A program made the translations under genes and the position numbers. Below the pieces are notes generated by a model that was not told the DNA's origin, searched no databases, and was given only the letters and a program-made list of their open reading frames with translations. A DNA stretch of 64,000 nt from Schistocephalus solidus (taxonomy: Eukaryota; Platyhelminthes; Cestoda; Diphyllobothriidea; Diphyllobothriidae): positions 1 through 64,000 of the forward strand of contig WEDG01006602.1 in NCBI GenBank assembly GCA_017591395.1, in the 5' to 3' direction. Of the stretch, positions 1 to 12,340 are shown one piece after another. How positions within the stretch are numbered: position 1 is the first letter of the stretch; each line of letters opens with the position of its first letter.

Positions 1-18
1 ATATATATATATATATAT
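1..18. repeat. (AT)9 dinucleotide run
   Basis: The window opens inside an alternating AT run of nine units. It probably continues to the left of the window. Confidence 0.9.
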
Positions 19-59
19 GGCACATGTATTATACCGTACTTCCAACATAGGTACTAGCT

Positions 60-160
60 AAAAAGCCCAGACACGTGTTTCGCCGATGTTTATGCTGCTG
101 CGTGACACAGCAACGAGGGGTTCGGCACCCCAGTGGGTCCCCCAGCGTTATCTATGCGGT
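60..160. repeat. Possible dispersed repeat, also at about 14,430-14,530
   Basis: The segment around TTTCGCCGAT, a GCTGCGTGACACAGC stretch and a GGTTCGGCACCCCAGTGGGT stretch resembles, in the same order, TTCCGCCGATATCCTGCC and GACTGCTCAGTAGGACCC near 14.45-14.53 kb. The similarity is partial and was judged by eye. I see no coding capacity. The family is unknown to me; it may be a LINE untranslated region. Confidence 0.3.
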
Positions 161-444
161 TTCTGGTATATGGACTTCAGAGAATAATCGGGGAAATAAT
201 TTCTGAAATTATTAAGCGCAGGACATTGTCTGTTTCCTTCCCAAACTCACAACTTTTGGATTTTGAAATGGGTCTTCCTGGTATTTGAGGCAGCTCCATT
301 GATCTTATTTTGGTCTCTAAAAATATTTCCATCATCCTCTGCAGAGTCAATCTTTGCATTCACTTTTTCGTCCCCTCCTTTCAAATAAGCATCGTCAACT
401 CTTGACAACCTTGATACTTTCCTCCGATTTTGCAACCCGGACGA

Positions 445-1110
445 TGGTCTACAGGATCAGTTGATGATCGAGGCGGGTTCTGATGGTTTCGTCTCTTTGT
501 TGGTGGACTATGCAGTCAGCAAGGTCGCATCTCGATGATGATCTCGTGACGTCTTCTGTCCCCTCTTCGTTTTGACCCTGGTCTCCACCTCTGTTCCTCC
601 TCTTTCACCTCCACTGGTGGTTATAAACAGTAGCTCTGACTGGTATCTTATCCCTCACCCGACAAGGAGCGTTCCGAACCCTCATACGTTGTCAGCAACA
701 TCACAATACTGTCCCATTGCATCTAGCTATTAATTTTTTAGTGAAGCAGTTTTTCTCCTAGTTTTTTTAATTTATTTAGAATTTAGAATTTATATTTGGT
801 TAGCACCGGGAAGGCGGCTTGCCGAACTCCGCCTCTGATTTAACCGTAGGATTTTTTTTTTTACTGATTCTTTTCTAGCACACCGTATATGCCAAAGATT
901 GTTGACTATTGTTTTAAAAATGGCAAATCGTTCTGAATCGGATATGCCTACCATATTACTCATTTCTGCTGTTAATATGGCTGCTCAAATAGTGCAGTAA
1001 TTATCCACTTTGTATTTATTTATACCGCGATAATAAATTTGTAATGATGGGGCTCTCTGGGCCTTAAATATACAATTTATTTATTTACTCATTTATTTAT
1101 TTATGTACTG
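445..1110 (+). mobile_element. Probable LINE 3' untranslated end
   Basis: No open frame is visible. The stretch finishes with a GGGGCTCTCTGGGCCTTAAA segment followed by ATACAATTTATTTATTTA, a style of short A/T-rich repeat end common in CR1-like LINEs. The left boundary is a guess; the right boundary is the TTTA-rich run at about 1,070-1,110. It is read as a 3' tail on the + strand from the end motif alone. Confidence 0.3.
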
Positions 1111-1138
1111 AAATATCGGCATCCCAATAAATATTATC

Positions 1139-2165
1139 AAATTAAGTTTATTTATTGCCAGTTTACAGGTAAGTTCAAACGAGATATACAGTAGAGGATT
1201 GAGCTAACAGTGAAAAAACTCCTGATTGTTCTTTCAAATGTTTTCAGGAGAAAAATTGCAGGTCATTGAATAATTAAAGTTTGGGATGGGGAAGGGTTGA
1301 CAAAGGTGCACAGTGTGGTAGTTCTCCCTTCAGTGTAAGTGATCCGGTATTCTGCCCCAGCTAAAGGTGTGATTTTGAACGGCTTCGCGCTCTTGACTGA
1401 TGGGTAAGCCGATAATGAACTGCACAGCCAGCAATATTTTCCTCTGCATGAAGCCTGGCATGGGATTTAGAGTAAGCGAAAGCCATCAGAACGGAAGAGA
1501 GATTCCACTGTGTCGGTACCCGAAATTTGTGAAAGGTGTCCTTAATGTCAAAAACTATAGACAGCTCTCTTCAGCAAATGATAGCTTTGCTACATTTTGA
1601 TACTTCTGGGTATGTTATTCCAGAATTCGATAGCGTTTACTGAAAAAAACTGAGGTTATCTAACTGTTCGTGCCAGAGGAAGAGATAAAAAGACATCTCG
1701 ATGACTGGTGCGCCGAGTGGTTGAGCTGCGTCAGAGTAGTAATGGAGTTAAAGGTACGACTGTTTAGAAGTTTAAACAGTAAAAATATTTCCTTCTGTAA
1801 TCTGCGAACCCACAATGGGTTGCGGTTAGTGAGCTCACAGCATTTTTGGTAGAACAGGTTTCTGTTTTCTAAAGAAAAAACTCTTTGAGTAAAGAAATCC
1901 TGGACTGATTCTATCTTCTTCCCGTTCACTAGTGTGTAGAAGGCTAGATAGAAACGAACAGTATTCCGGACTTTATCTGATATATATTTTGTGAAGGCTG
2001 GTTCTAATATTGATGGTTTTACCATTCCTGAGCATACACCCAGTAGTTCGGCGTGCTTTCAATACAACCAGGGCGCAGTGTTCTGACAGATAAAGAACAC
2101 TAGAATATGATTCGCCCAGATCGTTTGTAACTCCGGGCAATGTATGTACATAATATATGCGCATT
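1139..2165 (-). pseudogene. CR1-like LINE, RT C-terminus and 3' end, decayed
   Basis: This is a diverged second copy of the element at 7.7-12.3 kb. It starts at the element's 3' end (TATTTATTGCCAGTTTACAG) and runs back through the untranslated region into coding sequence. Within 1,660-2,025 the - strand still reads LVNGKKIESVQDFFTQRVFS and CELTNRNPLWVRRLQ, which line up with ERKKIESVQHFFTKRVFY and CELTSLDPLWLYRLQ of the better copy. That is the region downstream of the RT palm. The copy is 5'-truncated near 2,165 with several frameshifts and stops. It has no catalytic core and cannot be functional. Confidence 0.75.
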
Positions 2166-2639
2166 TAGACCATCATTGTACTGACTAGTACTCCATTGAC
2201 CTCCCCCAAGAGCATATACCTTGTCGTGGCTCCAGAGTTCCTCACTTTTACCGTCTCCCGTTCTCAGTTCACGTCTTGTCTAAAAAAAGTTTTATTTTTT
2301 GTATGCATAACAATAATGATTAATGCCTGATATACGAGTTTACAAGCCACAACAAAATAGAGAAGGGAAAAGGTTTCTTGGGCAGAAGTTCCTCCACTGC
2401 TTCTCTATAACTTAAATGAAAATATTTCAGGGTAGTTCGCAGCATCCTTCGTGTTCCGGTTTTATGATAAAAAAACGTCACTCATGGGATAATAAATAGC
2501 TAAACTGGGCTGAAACGGCTTGTTATTAGAAACACATGTGTGTTTAATGATTCTCCTTAAGATGTAAATTATTCGGTCATTGAAGGAGACATATAATAAT
2601 CAGCAGGATATCTTTATACGAGTGTCGTCTGCTTAATCA

Positions 2640-4030
2640 AGCGTAAGGCATTGAAGGGCGAGCAGAATTCTCGAAGACTGACGTTGCTGTTAATATGTTC
2701 GGGGCTATTTCTGACAAGCTTCCCATGAAGCTTACCAAAGAACTCGCAAATTAACTTCCGGTATCGCTGTCAGCCTCATTTCAGGCTTTATTTAACCCTG
2801 GAGCACTTCCTGGCCATTATAAACTTGTGGATATAACTCCTTAACGCAGCAGTATTAGCCGAGGGTCCATGGCAAAGTAGCGGCCGATAAACTTGATATG
2901 CTTACTCGGAAATATCATGGAGATGATTATAAAGAGCAAATTGGTACAATTCCTAGAGGCCAAAATTCTGTTATCAAACCACCAACACGAGTCCCGAAAA
3001 GGAATATCATGCGGAACACATTTTCTGAAATACCTGCACACCTGGAATTGAGATCTCGAGTATAGGCATGCTGTTCACATCAACTTCATGGATCAGTGCC
3101 ATGTTGTGTGCATCAGTCCAGAGAAGTTAAGTTCTACTGCGGTCCAGATTGTGGTTCCCCAGGGTTAAGTACTAGGACCCATTCTGTTCCCGATATGCGT
3201 GGTTGATTTTGTAGGATATTTTTTCCGACAGAAAGAAAATCTGGAGTTTAGTAAGGAACCTTGTCGACATAGATAGACTGAAGCTCAAACTAAATTAGCG
3301 GTTCAAATCGTTTACTTCTTCAGTTTGACGTCGATAAGTGTAAAATACTTCGCCTAAAAAAACCAGCCAGATCCACCAACAGTAGAAGTTACTCTCTCAC
3401 TGATGCAGCCTTGCAATACGTGGAAACTGAAGATGATCTCCGTGTGCTGAGGATGTCCTCCTTCAAATCGTCCTCGCATTGCGTGAGAGTGGCGTGCGTT
3501 GTACCTGGTCAGAGGAGCCATTGTAGATTTTGATGAAGATATCTTCCCCAAGATTTTTAAACATTCATGAGCCCACAGCTGGAATAGTATATACAAGCCT
3601 GAAGATCCTGGGCAGTTCAGCATCCGCATAGTCTATAAATAGTTCAAAGTAAGGGCACCAAAATGGTTAAGAGTCAAATTTGCTTGCCATATACAATCCG
3701 TCTAACAAGCCTTCAGCTGTTCACTGTTAGTTATAGGTAAATGCACGGGGATCTCCCACAGGCATCCCGCTTTGTGAAGGAATCGGATTATTGCCTGACT
3801 TTTGAAGACTTTTTGAATTTTTCCCCACACTCGATCTCTGTGTTCACCCATTCCAGTTGCGTGTTAAGCAGGCCAGGCTGTATGTACGCAAGTTCTCCTT
3901 TTCTGTCAGTAGTCGTACCATATAATATCTTTCTAGGAAATGTTGTGATTTTATCATTGTGAGAAAGCTTTAAAAGGAATATTGACCGATTTATGTTCCC
4001 AACTAAGCCAAAGCGATGTATGATTTTACT
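2640..4030 (+). pseudogene. CR1/Jockey-type LINE reverse transcriptase, decayed
   Basis: Conceptual + strand translation across frames gives, in order, an RT motif near 2,870-3,040 (RPINLICLLGNIMEMIIKSK, then LEAKILLSNHQHESRKG), motif B near 3,145-3,200 (VVPQG-VLGPILFPICVVDF, one stop inside), a VDKCKIL segment near 3,330, and a C-terminal SVVVPYNIFLGNVVILSL segment near 3,900-3,960 followed by SFKRNIDRFM. This order and spacing is that of the palm, thumb and tail of CR1-like LINE ORF2. The YADD box is not recoverable. Frames change several times, so this is a fossil. It is not the same family as the - strand element at 7.7 kb. Confidence 0.7.
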
Positions 4031-5609
4031 TAACCCTTGAAATTACGCCCAATTGTTATATTTTATGATCCATTTTAAACTATTACAACCCACATTGTTT
4101 CTCTGTAAACCTCATTCAATTTTACGTTGCACGTAGGGTACTTAAACTTTCATGCCTATTTCCCTCAACTAAGTGAACTTATCTGAATATGGAGAATCGC
4201 TAGTTTGGCCATAAACTTAAATAAATTGCCTTTTTTAAAATATATATTCCACAAACACAACAAGTGGTGTATAAGGACTTATAGGAAGGTAATTATCACT
4301 AATTAAGGGTCAAAAGGCGCTATCAAAATGAACTTATCATGGGGGAAAATTATAAATAACCGCAATGCAGACGAGGATGTTCTGTGTGAATGGCCATATG
4401 TAGAGTTGAATTTAGAAATCTTGCTATGGGTAGTATGAAAAGTTTTTCACGTTCACTGACTATGCTTTTCAGAATGGTATCAATTAAGGTAAAAGCGGAA
4501 GTTCTCAGGAAATTTGTGAGCTCAAAACGAGTTATTGCAAAATTTTGAAGTCGAAAGTGAAAGGAGTTCTGCGAACCCATAATTTCAAAATGTTTCAGGA
4601 AAAAACATTCTTCGCGAAGAAACATGGATATTAGGCTTTGTCACATCTGAACATAGGTTGAAAATAGAAAATGGGATCAAAATTTAGTACGCGGAGTCAT
4701 TAGAGTGTGCCCAAAGATGTTAAGTTAGGGCAGACCAAGAGTGAGACCGAAAATTGTAGATGAGGCCTCGCAATCTCCGGAACAGAATTTAATCTTAATG
4801 GAGGCTAGCAAGGAACAAAACGGAGGTGGTTTAATGCGTATATGGCAACATGAACCCGATTATTTCGTTGAGAAATGGGTTATGGAGGGCATGGTGCTTG
4901 ATGACGGACACGATACATGGACTGGAAAAAATTGAGATTTCTATTGAAAGATTGTGACACGCGTAATGTACACCCGGAGAGAGTGTTGCAAACGTATACG
5001 GTAATTTGGAGGCAGCTTCCTGAATTCCCTTATCCATGGACAAAAATGCTCGAGAAGGGTAATAAAAATACAAATTGTCAAGTCAGTGTTAAGATATGAG
5101 TGTAATCTTCGCTTGAATGTGGATAGTCTATTTTACAACTTAATATCGATCAGTAGGTTACTATAAAGAAAGCTCAATCTGCAAACAAAAATGACAGAGC
5201 GCTTATAATTGGAGGATGCAGTAGCAGGTATAATAAGGGACAATTTATTTGGGTAGCACAAACGAATAGTAGGAATATGGTCTGAAATCCGGAAGGACTT
5301 GAATAAATAGTATAGCGGAAAACGGAACGAAAGTCAGTGTAATGTCTTCGAAAAGATATATCTTGGGTAAGTTAGTTATTTCACATCAAAGTGAGCAGAA
5401 AATAATTGGCGATTTCAGTAAAAGAGTTGTTAATTAAAATGTCTTTCAAAAATATAATTTTAAGTCGGCAAAACTCGTTAATTTATCCAAAGAAGGGGCA
5501 GCAATACTCAAACAAAAACAAAATTCAGGAAGACAACTTCGACGATCGTTCATTTTCGATTATTAATGGTCAGGCCTATACAAAAATAAAAAGTAGGGTA
5601 GAGTAGCAC
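4031..5609. other. No recognisable gene
   Basis: A/T-rich sequence with only short open frames. One + frame at 4,741-4,935 (64 codons, acidic, includes the stretch WQHEPDYFVEKWVMEGMVLD) has protein-like composition, but I recognise no family, and no splice sites clearly extend it. I see no repeat arrays. Confidence 0.4.
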
Positions 5610-6720
5610 GTGTGTAAACAACCAATTAAAATTAAAGTCTGGGGAAGGGGTTGAGGCTGTTCAAATGTGTAGTTCTGTCAGTGCCTAGGCGATGGGATTG
5701 GAAGTGAGGGGAGGGGGGCAGGGAAGTGAGGTGAATGACAGTTAGCTACGTCTCTGTTTCGTCGCTGTACCGCAACGTGGCAGGTGGGATCACGCATGCT
5801 GGGTTAATATTTGGCTAAGGGAGCCTTAGGGTCTGTATGGCCGCTCTATGTGAGCACAAGGTTGGGTTGCCTAGCCGTATGACTACTACCTCTGAGGAAC
5901 ATGCAGTGTTTATTCAGCACTTCAAAGATGACCCGGAATAACTGGTTAGCGACTTTCCGGTGGTCGCTGTCAACCATGTGACCACAATTTCATTAGCGAT
6001 TCAATTTTCCATGCTTTGCTTTAGCTGGGAAGGATGGTGCTCTTGCATCTGTTTGGACAGGCGCCTAGTTGTAAGACCAATTTAACCGGCTTCATCTGAG
6101 CATCAAAAGACGTATATGCACTTTGAAAATGTTTGAAAGGTCAGCCTATCCTTACCTTAAATGTGAAGTAGTGGGGGTGGGAAAATAAGTCTAATGTTAT
6201 TGGCTGGGTACGTGGGTGTGATAGCCGCGTCTCAGCAATGATGCAGAAGTTCGCTTGCCGGATCGCCTCAAAATGGCAGTGGGAAAAATAACTCCTTCTT
6301 TTCAGCCGTCGGCACGTCCGATTTTTGGGGGCATTCCTCAATATATTTACTTTCAAACTTTTCTGGAAAGCCGTTTTCCCACAGTGTTTCGTATAAGGGT
6401 GAGTTCGTTTTCCAGTCTATTTGGAGTACAAAATTTCTTCACTCGGTTGGTGAGGCAGCGCAATAAGTTTGGTTTTTCACTTAGTAGGAAAACACTGCAG
6501 AAATTTGTGTATTTCCCTGTCTTGTTTTATTAAGAAATGCACTTCTTCGAATTGTTCCATCAGCCGTTCTATTAAGTGGGACATCCAGAAAGAGGAGGCA
6601 CAATCCGTGCTCTTTCTCTGCGATGAGTGTGAGCCTGATTCAGTTTATCCAGGAGGGTGTCCGAATAAACTTTTCGTCTGCTGTTGCAAACATATCTTCT
6701 AATTATCGACCATAAGAACA
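5610..6720 (-). pseudogene. Penelope-like element, RT thumb to GIY-YIG, decayed
   Basis: Reading the - strand from about 6,720 downward gives pieces in the order of a PLE. First comes an RT-linker region (EEILYSK...GKRTHPYTKHCGKTAF). Then follows the region ahead of the nuclease (VNILRNAPKNRTC). A GIY-YIG-like stretch is badly worn, with HMVDSDHR still clear near 5,950-5,990. Last is the tail RLGNPTLCSHRAA near 5,830-5,870, matching AIRLRKPVLCVQKN of the better PLE at 52.4-53.4 kb. Many stops and frame changes are present. PLEs encode an RT joined to a GIY-YIG endonuclease. This copy has lost the RT palm. Confidence 0.65.
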
Positions 6721-7684
6721 AAGGGTATTTATTTTTGGACACAGCTGGTGTTTTTTTCTAGTTTTCCCGTGAAAGAATCTGCATTTGAGGTCCGAGGGGT
6801 GATCTCATCGCTAGGCCGTCAATCTGGCTGTTGAAAATGAGGAGCCTATTACCTTTTTTCTTTTCCCGCTAACTTAGGTTGTGATTAAGTCAATATCGCA
6901 ACTCTGAAAACTTTTCTATGAGTAGTTGCTAAAGATATGATCAGAGCAGCAAAAAACAAAACAACAACCCCAGACGCATTTTATACGGGACCATTCCTAA
7001 TAGGAATTATACGGGTGGGGTATTACGGAGTAATCTATATGGCCCTTAATCAAAGTCTTTACCAGGACTGAAGTGCATAACGACCACAAATAGATAATCA
7101 TTACCACGAGAAATGAGCTGATTAAGAAAAGACATATGATATGTTTCCCATGAGTGATCGGGGAAAAGCCATATCGGAAAGGCCTAAGAACTTGCTTGGC
7201 TATCCAAAACTCAGAATATTTGACGGAAATTATAGCAAATTTCATTACTTACAACAATTTAGCACGGGACGGCTTTAAATGAATAGTTTGGTAATTTTTA
7301 ACACCAAAACAAGAGCAAGATTTAAATCCAGCAAGCTTATATATGCTTTCTTATTCTAGCGAAATTTCGAGAATAATATTTATACAGAGGGAAAATTTTT
7401 TTATGCTGCTTAATGAGAAATTTCGAAAGTTGACAGTTCAAACTGAATTCAAATTAATACTCTTGTTTATCCGTTTCTTAATGCTTACCGTGTTAAAATA
7501 AATGGTAGTAAGGAACGCATTGAGTGGGTATGGTCAGTTACAATTGTAACATGGTTGTCACAAATATAGTTAATAATATTGCTTTACCCAAATCATCTTT
7601 AATGAAATGCTTGCTGCAACCGAGCAAAGGGACTTAGTGCATGATCTGGGCCGAAAGCTATGAGGAGGAGACCTGGAAGGATTT
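6721..7684. other. No recognisable gene
   Basis: A/T-rich spacer. The longest open frame (6,997-7,245, - strand, 82 codons) has two hydrophobic stretches but no recognised family and no supporting context. I see no repeats. Confidence 0.4.
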
Positions 7685-7866
7685 GCGCCACTGCTAGCTT
7701 AATTTTATTTTATTTATTTATTGCCAGTTTACAGGCAAGGTCAAAAAGTATATACAGTAGGGGGTCGACCTGACAGTAAAAAATCTCCTGATCGCTCTAT
7801 ATAATACTTTCAGGAGAAAAAAACTGCAGCTTATTGAACGGATTAAAGTTCAGGACTGGGACGCGT

Positions 7867-9775
7867 TTACACAGGTGCCCGGTGAAGAACTTCTCCATTT
7901 AGTGTTACGGATCCGGTATTCTGCACCAGCAGGTATGTCGGCGAGCGGCTGTTCACTGTCGACTGATAAATTAGCCGATTGAGGTCTGCAGAGCCACCAA
8001 TATTGCCTTCAGCATGAAGTCCGGCACAGGATTCAGAGTCCGTGAATGCCATCAGAACCGAAGAAGGCTTCCACAGAGTCAGCACCCAAAGTTTTTGAAG
8101 GTGTCCTGAATGTAGAAAACTAGTGACAGTTCGCGTAAATAAGGGATAGCTTTGCTGAATTTTGATACTTCTAGGTAGCTTATTCCAGATTTCTATAGCA
8201 TTTACCGAAAAAAACTGTCGGTATCTAACTGTGCGTGCCAAAGGAAGAAATAAAAATACATCTTGATGACTGGTTCGCCGAGAGTGGTCGAGGTGCCTCA
8301 GAGATTTAAGGGGGTTAAATGGACGACCGTTTAGAAGGTTACACAGTAAAAATAGTCCATTCTGTAATCTGTATAGCCACAGTGGGTCAAGGCTTGTAAG
8401 CTCACAGCGTTGCTGGAAGGACAGGTTTTGGTGTTCTGAATAGAAAACTCTTTTTGTAAAGAAGTGCTGGACTGATTCTATCTTCTTTCGTTCACTAGCG
8501 TGCAGAAGGCTAAGTAGAAACGAGCAGTATTCTAGACTAGGCCTGACATACATTTTATAGAGGCTGATTCTAATGTTGACGGTTTTAAAATGTCTGAGAA
8601 TAAACCCAGTAGTTTGGCGTGCTTTCGAAACAATCAGGGTGCAGTGCTCTGATAGATTAAGACTACTAGAATATGATATGCCCAGATCCTTTATAACTCC
8701 GGGCACATTTAGATCGTTACCGTCTATGCTTAGTTGGGGCTGATGGTTGTCGCCAATAACCATAACGGAGCACTTTTGCCAAGAAAGTGAGAGGCGCCAT
8801 GTGCGACACCACTGAGCGAAGGCCTGAAGATCCTTTTTTAAGAGCTCAAGCACGATACTGCGATCAACCGGTTTATATCGATAGGCAACTTTTAAACCGT
8901 CAGCGTACATAAAGGGCCTACCATATTGAAAACAATCAGGAACATCGTTGACAAAGAAGCAAAATAGAAACGGGCCGAGCACGCTGCCCTGAATAACTCC
9001 GCTCCTCATATGCGCGGGGTTGGAGATAACATCGGAAATTTTAACCCGTTGTGCGCGAGCATTCAAATAGGAAAATATTAAGTTCAGAAGCTTGTTACCT
9101 ATGCCGAAGGAGGCAAGTTTCAGCAGTAGGAGATCATGGTCAACACGATCAAAAGCCTTAGTGAAATCGAAGTAAACGGTGTAAATTGCAAAACCGCTAT
9201 CTCTAGATCAATGAAAGAGAGCTGGCAAGTGCCACAAGACCTTTTTTGTCGAGAAAACCATGCTGAGCCGCATTAATTAGGTTATTTTCTCTTAGGTGAC
9301 GCATCATCTTGTCTTTGATTAAGGTCTCGAAGATCTTCGAGACTGCTGGTAGTGTATTTATTGGCCTAAAGTCGTCAAATGACGTCGGTCGGCCATGTTT
9401 GGGAATAGGCAATATGTGCGATTCGTTCCATAAAATAGGGAAAGTTTCACTTTCAAAGGCAAGATTAAATATCTTATACAGAAGGGACGGAAATATATCG
9501 TTTGCATCCGCCTTTAGAACGCTGACCGGGACGCCATCTGGTCCTGGACTGTAAGATTGACGAAAACGCCGAATGGCTACGGTCACGTCCCAGAGGGTAA
9601 AAGTTATGGTTTCGAGGAAGTTACCGGCCCAAACCCGGATTTTAAGAAAGGAGGCGAGAGTATGTTCACTAAACGTTCTAGACAAGAAAGCATTGAAGCT
9701 ATCAGCAGTCAACTTAGCGTCAGCTACGCAGTCTACGGCGGAATGATAAAGGGAGGTAGACTTCATCCTTTTCAT
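7867..9775 (-). pseudogene. CR1-like ORF2, reverse transcriptase part
   Basis: This is the RT half of ORF2, broken by a frameshift near 9,200. The upstream piece (9,775-9,203) has the linker and the first RT motifs, including SPGPDGVPVSVLKADAN and DDFRPINTLPAVSKIFETLI, then AAQHGFLDKKG. The downstream piece begins near 9,190 with YFDFTKAFDRVDHDLLLLKL (motif A), then VIQGSVLGPFLFCFFVNDV (motif B) and MYADGLKV near 8,890-8,915. The last should be YADD; the second catalytic aspartate is glycine. The thumb and tail follow (ESVQHFFTKRVFY, EIWNKLPRSIKI). The enzyme would have copied element RNA into DNA at a nicked target. Compared with intact CR1 ORF2, the linker before the RT looks shortened. Confidence 0.85.
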
Positions 9776-10640
9776 TAATTATTTTCTTACGGGGAACAAA
9801 ACGAGAAATGAGTGGACCTAGAACTTTATAAAAAGTATCAGTACAAACATTCACATCCGAGCATACAAAGAAGTTTGCCCAGTCGTGGGCATTTAGGTGT
9901 GTTAGCAATTCCCTCATATTTACTGATCTGAAATCACGGAAAAAGCTATATTTTTTGGAAAAAGTTTCAGCTGCCTCTAGTTCTAGTGTAGAAAGAACTA
10001 AAGTATGATCAGAATTCCCAAGTGGATCTAAAGGTGACACTGACAATGGCTGACAACATCTCCAAAAAATAAGATCAAGTATGTATGATCCTCGGGTGGG
10101 AAAATCAACTACCTGGTCCCACATGCCTATATCTATGGCCTCAAGTAGGTCTTCGAACTTTGCAGGACCGTAAGTTGGAAACCAGAGAACTTCAGGAAGA
10201 TTGAAGTCACCTGCAATCAAGCAGTACTTCAGATTTAAGTCAGCTGCAGCGTGAAATTCCTGCGAGAGACAAAGATCCGTATCCTCGCTGGCATTGGGTG
10301 GGCGATAGACACTACCAACGAGTAAAGAGTTATTATCTTTTAGAACTACTCGGAGCCAACACCTATCTTTTACCGCGGTAAATTGGCGATAGTCCAACGG
10401 AAGAAATGTATGTGGTTGCCTAACATAGGTACAGCTTCCTCCGCCACGACCCTCGTGTCGATCATTCCGAATGTAAGCGTAGCCTAGAATAGAGTGTTCG
10501 GAGTCGGATACACAGGGTGTTGCCCATGTCTCGGTAACTATTACAATGTCGGGGCGGTGGATGAAAACAAGAGTCCGGAGCAAAGGCATCTTATTTAGCA
10601 AAGATTTGGCATTGAGGATGATTAGTTTAAGTGGGCACAT
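9720..10640 (-). pseudogene. CR1-like ORF2, AP-type endonuclease part
   Basis: A 306-codon open frame on the - strand covers the N-terminal nuclease of ORF2. The APE-type motifs are in order: LNAKSLLNK near the start (Asn), VTETWATP (Glu), GGGSCTYVR, VGSVYRPPN, AGDFNLPEV (Asp/Asn), and GNSDHTLVLS (Asp/His) near residue 215. These residues form the metal-dependent site that nicks the target strand. All the visible catalytic residues are kept, so this part looks younger than the RT half. The ATG at 10,640 follows the ORF1 stop by about ten bases in the same frame. The frame is lost after RRRLRS at 9,720, just before the RT segment. Confidence 0.85.
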
Positions 10641-10649
10641 TTTTGGTTT

Positions 10650-11700
10650 CTAAAACGGGACAGTTAGGCTGTCAGAGTGACTGCCTTCGGCCAAAGAAAT
10701 GCTCTTTTCACTTGAACTATCTGTCCATCCCTTATTTTGAGATTTTCCTCGCCATTGGTCTTTCGTGTTTTCAGTTCTATTATTAGCTGTCGCATTTTCA
10801 TTCGCTCTTTCAACCCATATTCCGGTTGAAAAAACTTCAGAATGTGGACCCCGCAGGGTTGATTTTCTATGAAGCAGGAGCTGTGCCTGTGCTTCGTTTT
10901 CCAAGATGATTTTAAGAGGTCTTGGTCGAGGATTTGAATCGGGTGTTGACAGAGCCTTCCCTAATCTATATGCCTTGAGAATGTGAAAGGACTCGCCGTT
11001 TGTTAGCAGCGTTTTCGCATACAATTGAAGGAGTTACAGGTCATGTTTACCTAGCTCCTTTGGAATAATTGAAGCTGACTCCGGGACACCTTTAATGACT
11101 ACATTCTGTTTTCGACTCCATCGAGGGCCCGTTTGTAACTCAGATCTTTCAGCTGAGTGAGTACTGGTAACCAGTTCACTTTGCCTGATAGGCCCAGATG
11201 AACCGGGTGTTGTGCAGGCTGGAGCCAAATCTCTGCGCGACTTGTTCTTCTTAGGCATTTTCTTCTTTGGTTTTACAAACTCGCCAACCTCTTCAACATC
11301 GCATGTTGGTGAAACGTCTTCCAGTGATGAAGCGATGGGCGGTAAAGCCAGATTAGTGCTGATGCTACCCAAACTAAGTACTGGTGGAGTGGAGCAAGGA
11401 CTAGATGGGGCTCCCTTCGGAAGTAACGAAAATTCCTCTGGTTTACCGGGTCCAGCAATCGCGATATGTTTAATGTGACTTTTATGTAAGCTTGAAGAAG
11501 CTATATATGCATACGAATTTTGCTTTGTGGTAGGTTTATTACGAACAAGAGCTTTTTTAGCAGTTGGGCAAGTTTTAGATTTTTTTAAGTTATCTATTTC
11601 TTGTCTTAGATTGCTTATTTCCTGCTCCATCCCTGATAATTTCTGCTGGAGGCTGAAACACCCCTTGCATGTTTCGTCTTCGTAAGCTACATTAGTTAAG
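10650..11700 (-). pseudogene. CR1-like ORF1 (nucleic-acid-binding protein), one in-frame stop
   Basis: On the - strand this frame starts upstream of 11,630 with a CKGC pair, then a heptad-like stretch (MEQEISNLRQEIDNLKKSK) suggesting a short coiled coil. A Ser/Pro/Lys-rich middle follows, including KPKKKMPKKNKSRRDLAP. A conserved-looking C-terminal block has AYRLGKALS, RPRPLKIILENEAQAQLLL and RKSTLRG. The arrangement is typical of LINE ORF1 proteins that coat element RNA. A TAA at 11,034-11,036 interrupts it, but the sequence after the stop continues in the same frame to 10,650, so one substitution explains the break. No start codon is certain, because an in-frame stop lies near 11,710. Confidence 0.7.
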
Positions 11701-12261
11701 CTTACTGAACTTTACCGCGTTTAGCGGGAGGTGAACAAATAGCCCAATAACTATACTTAAAATTGTTTTCTGCTTGTCCATTAACTTGCTTAACAAGATC
11801 CCCTGCCAATATAGCCGAGTGGGTAGAGGCGCCGATAGACGGTCCCAAGCAATTTTGTACTGAAGATTCAAAACTAGGTTGTGGACCAATTTTTTGTGAC
11901 AATAAACTTAAGGAACTTGAGTTTTGCATGTAGAATTGCCACAAAATTAACAGATAGTCAGTTCGGATATTCAACAATAAGAATATGAAAATATAAGGAC
12001 TCAGCCTTTGGTTTGAGCCCCTTTCGCGATTGAAAGTAGATGCAGGGAGCACACAGCCGGCGTGAGTTTCAGAAAGCAGCAAAAGTTGAGGGTCCAAGTC
12101 ACAATTTACAAACTCAGGGGAATATAAAGACAATTCTTTAATAATTTTCCAGCACCGTGTCTTCAACACTGAGGTAGAGACTAAAAAATCGTAGGCTCGA
12201 GGTAATTGAAATTCGAAACCAATTTCAAACGACGCCCTGCGCCTGATCCTCAAGAGCCTCA

Positions 12262-12340
12262 GGAGTGAAGCTTATTTGATATTTTATTTTTATTTAAAGC
12301 GCCCAGAGGGCAGTATCTAAACATAATTTATCGAGTCTTG
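12262..12340 (-). mobile_element. LINE 3' tail abutting the CR1 5' end
   Basis: On the - strand the sequence reads CTGCCCTCTGGGCGCTTTAA followed by an A-rich run of AAATAAAAAT type, a CR1-style terminus, and then passes into the 5' region of the CR1 element. Either the larger element inserted into an older LINE tail or this is a head-to-tail pair. No coding sequence of the second element is visible. Confidence 0.4.

Larger units (their letters stand above)
7685..12260 (-). mobile_element. CR1-like non-LTR retrotransposon, near full length, inactive
   Basis: On the - strand, from high to low coordinates, the element holds ORF1 (about 11,700-10,650), ORF2 endonuclease (10,640-9,720), reverse transcriptase (9,775-7,867), a short 3' untranslated region and an end made of CAATAAATAAATAAAATAAAAT-type short repeats at about 7,700. 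The 5' limit is uncertain; about 550 bp of non-coding sequence precedes ORF1, and another LINE-like tail starts near 12,262. CR1-like LINEs retrotranspose by target-primed reverse transcription and end in microsatellite-like 3' repeats rather than poly(A), which fits. Frameshifts near 9,775 and 9,200, a stop inside ORF1 and a broken RT active site show it is dead. Confidence 0.85.
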
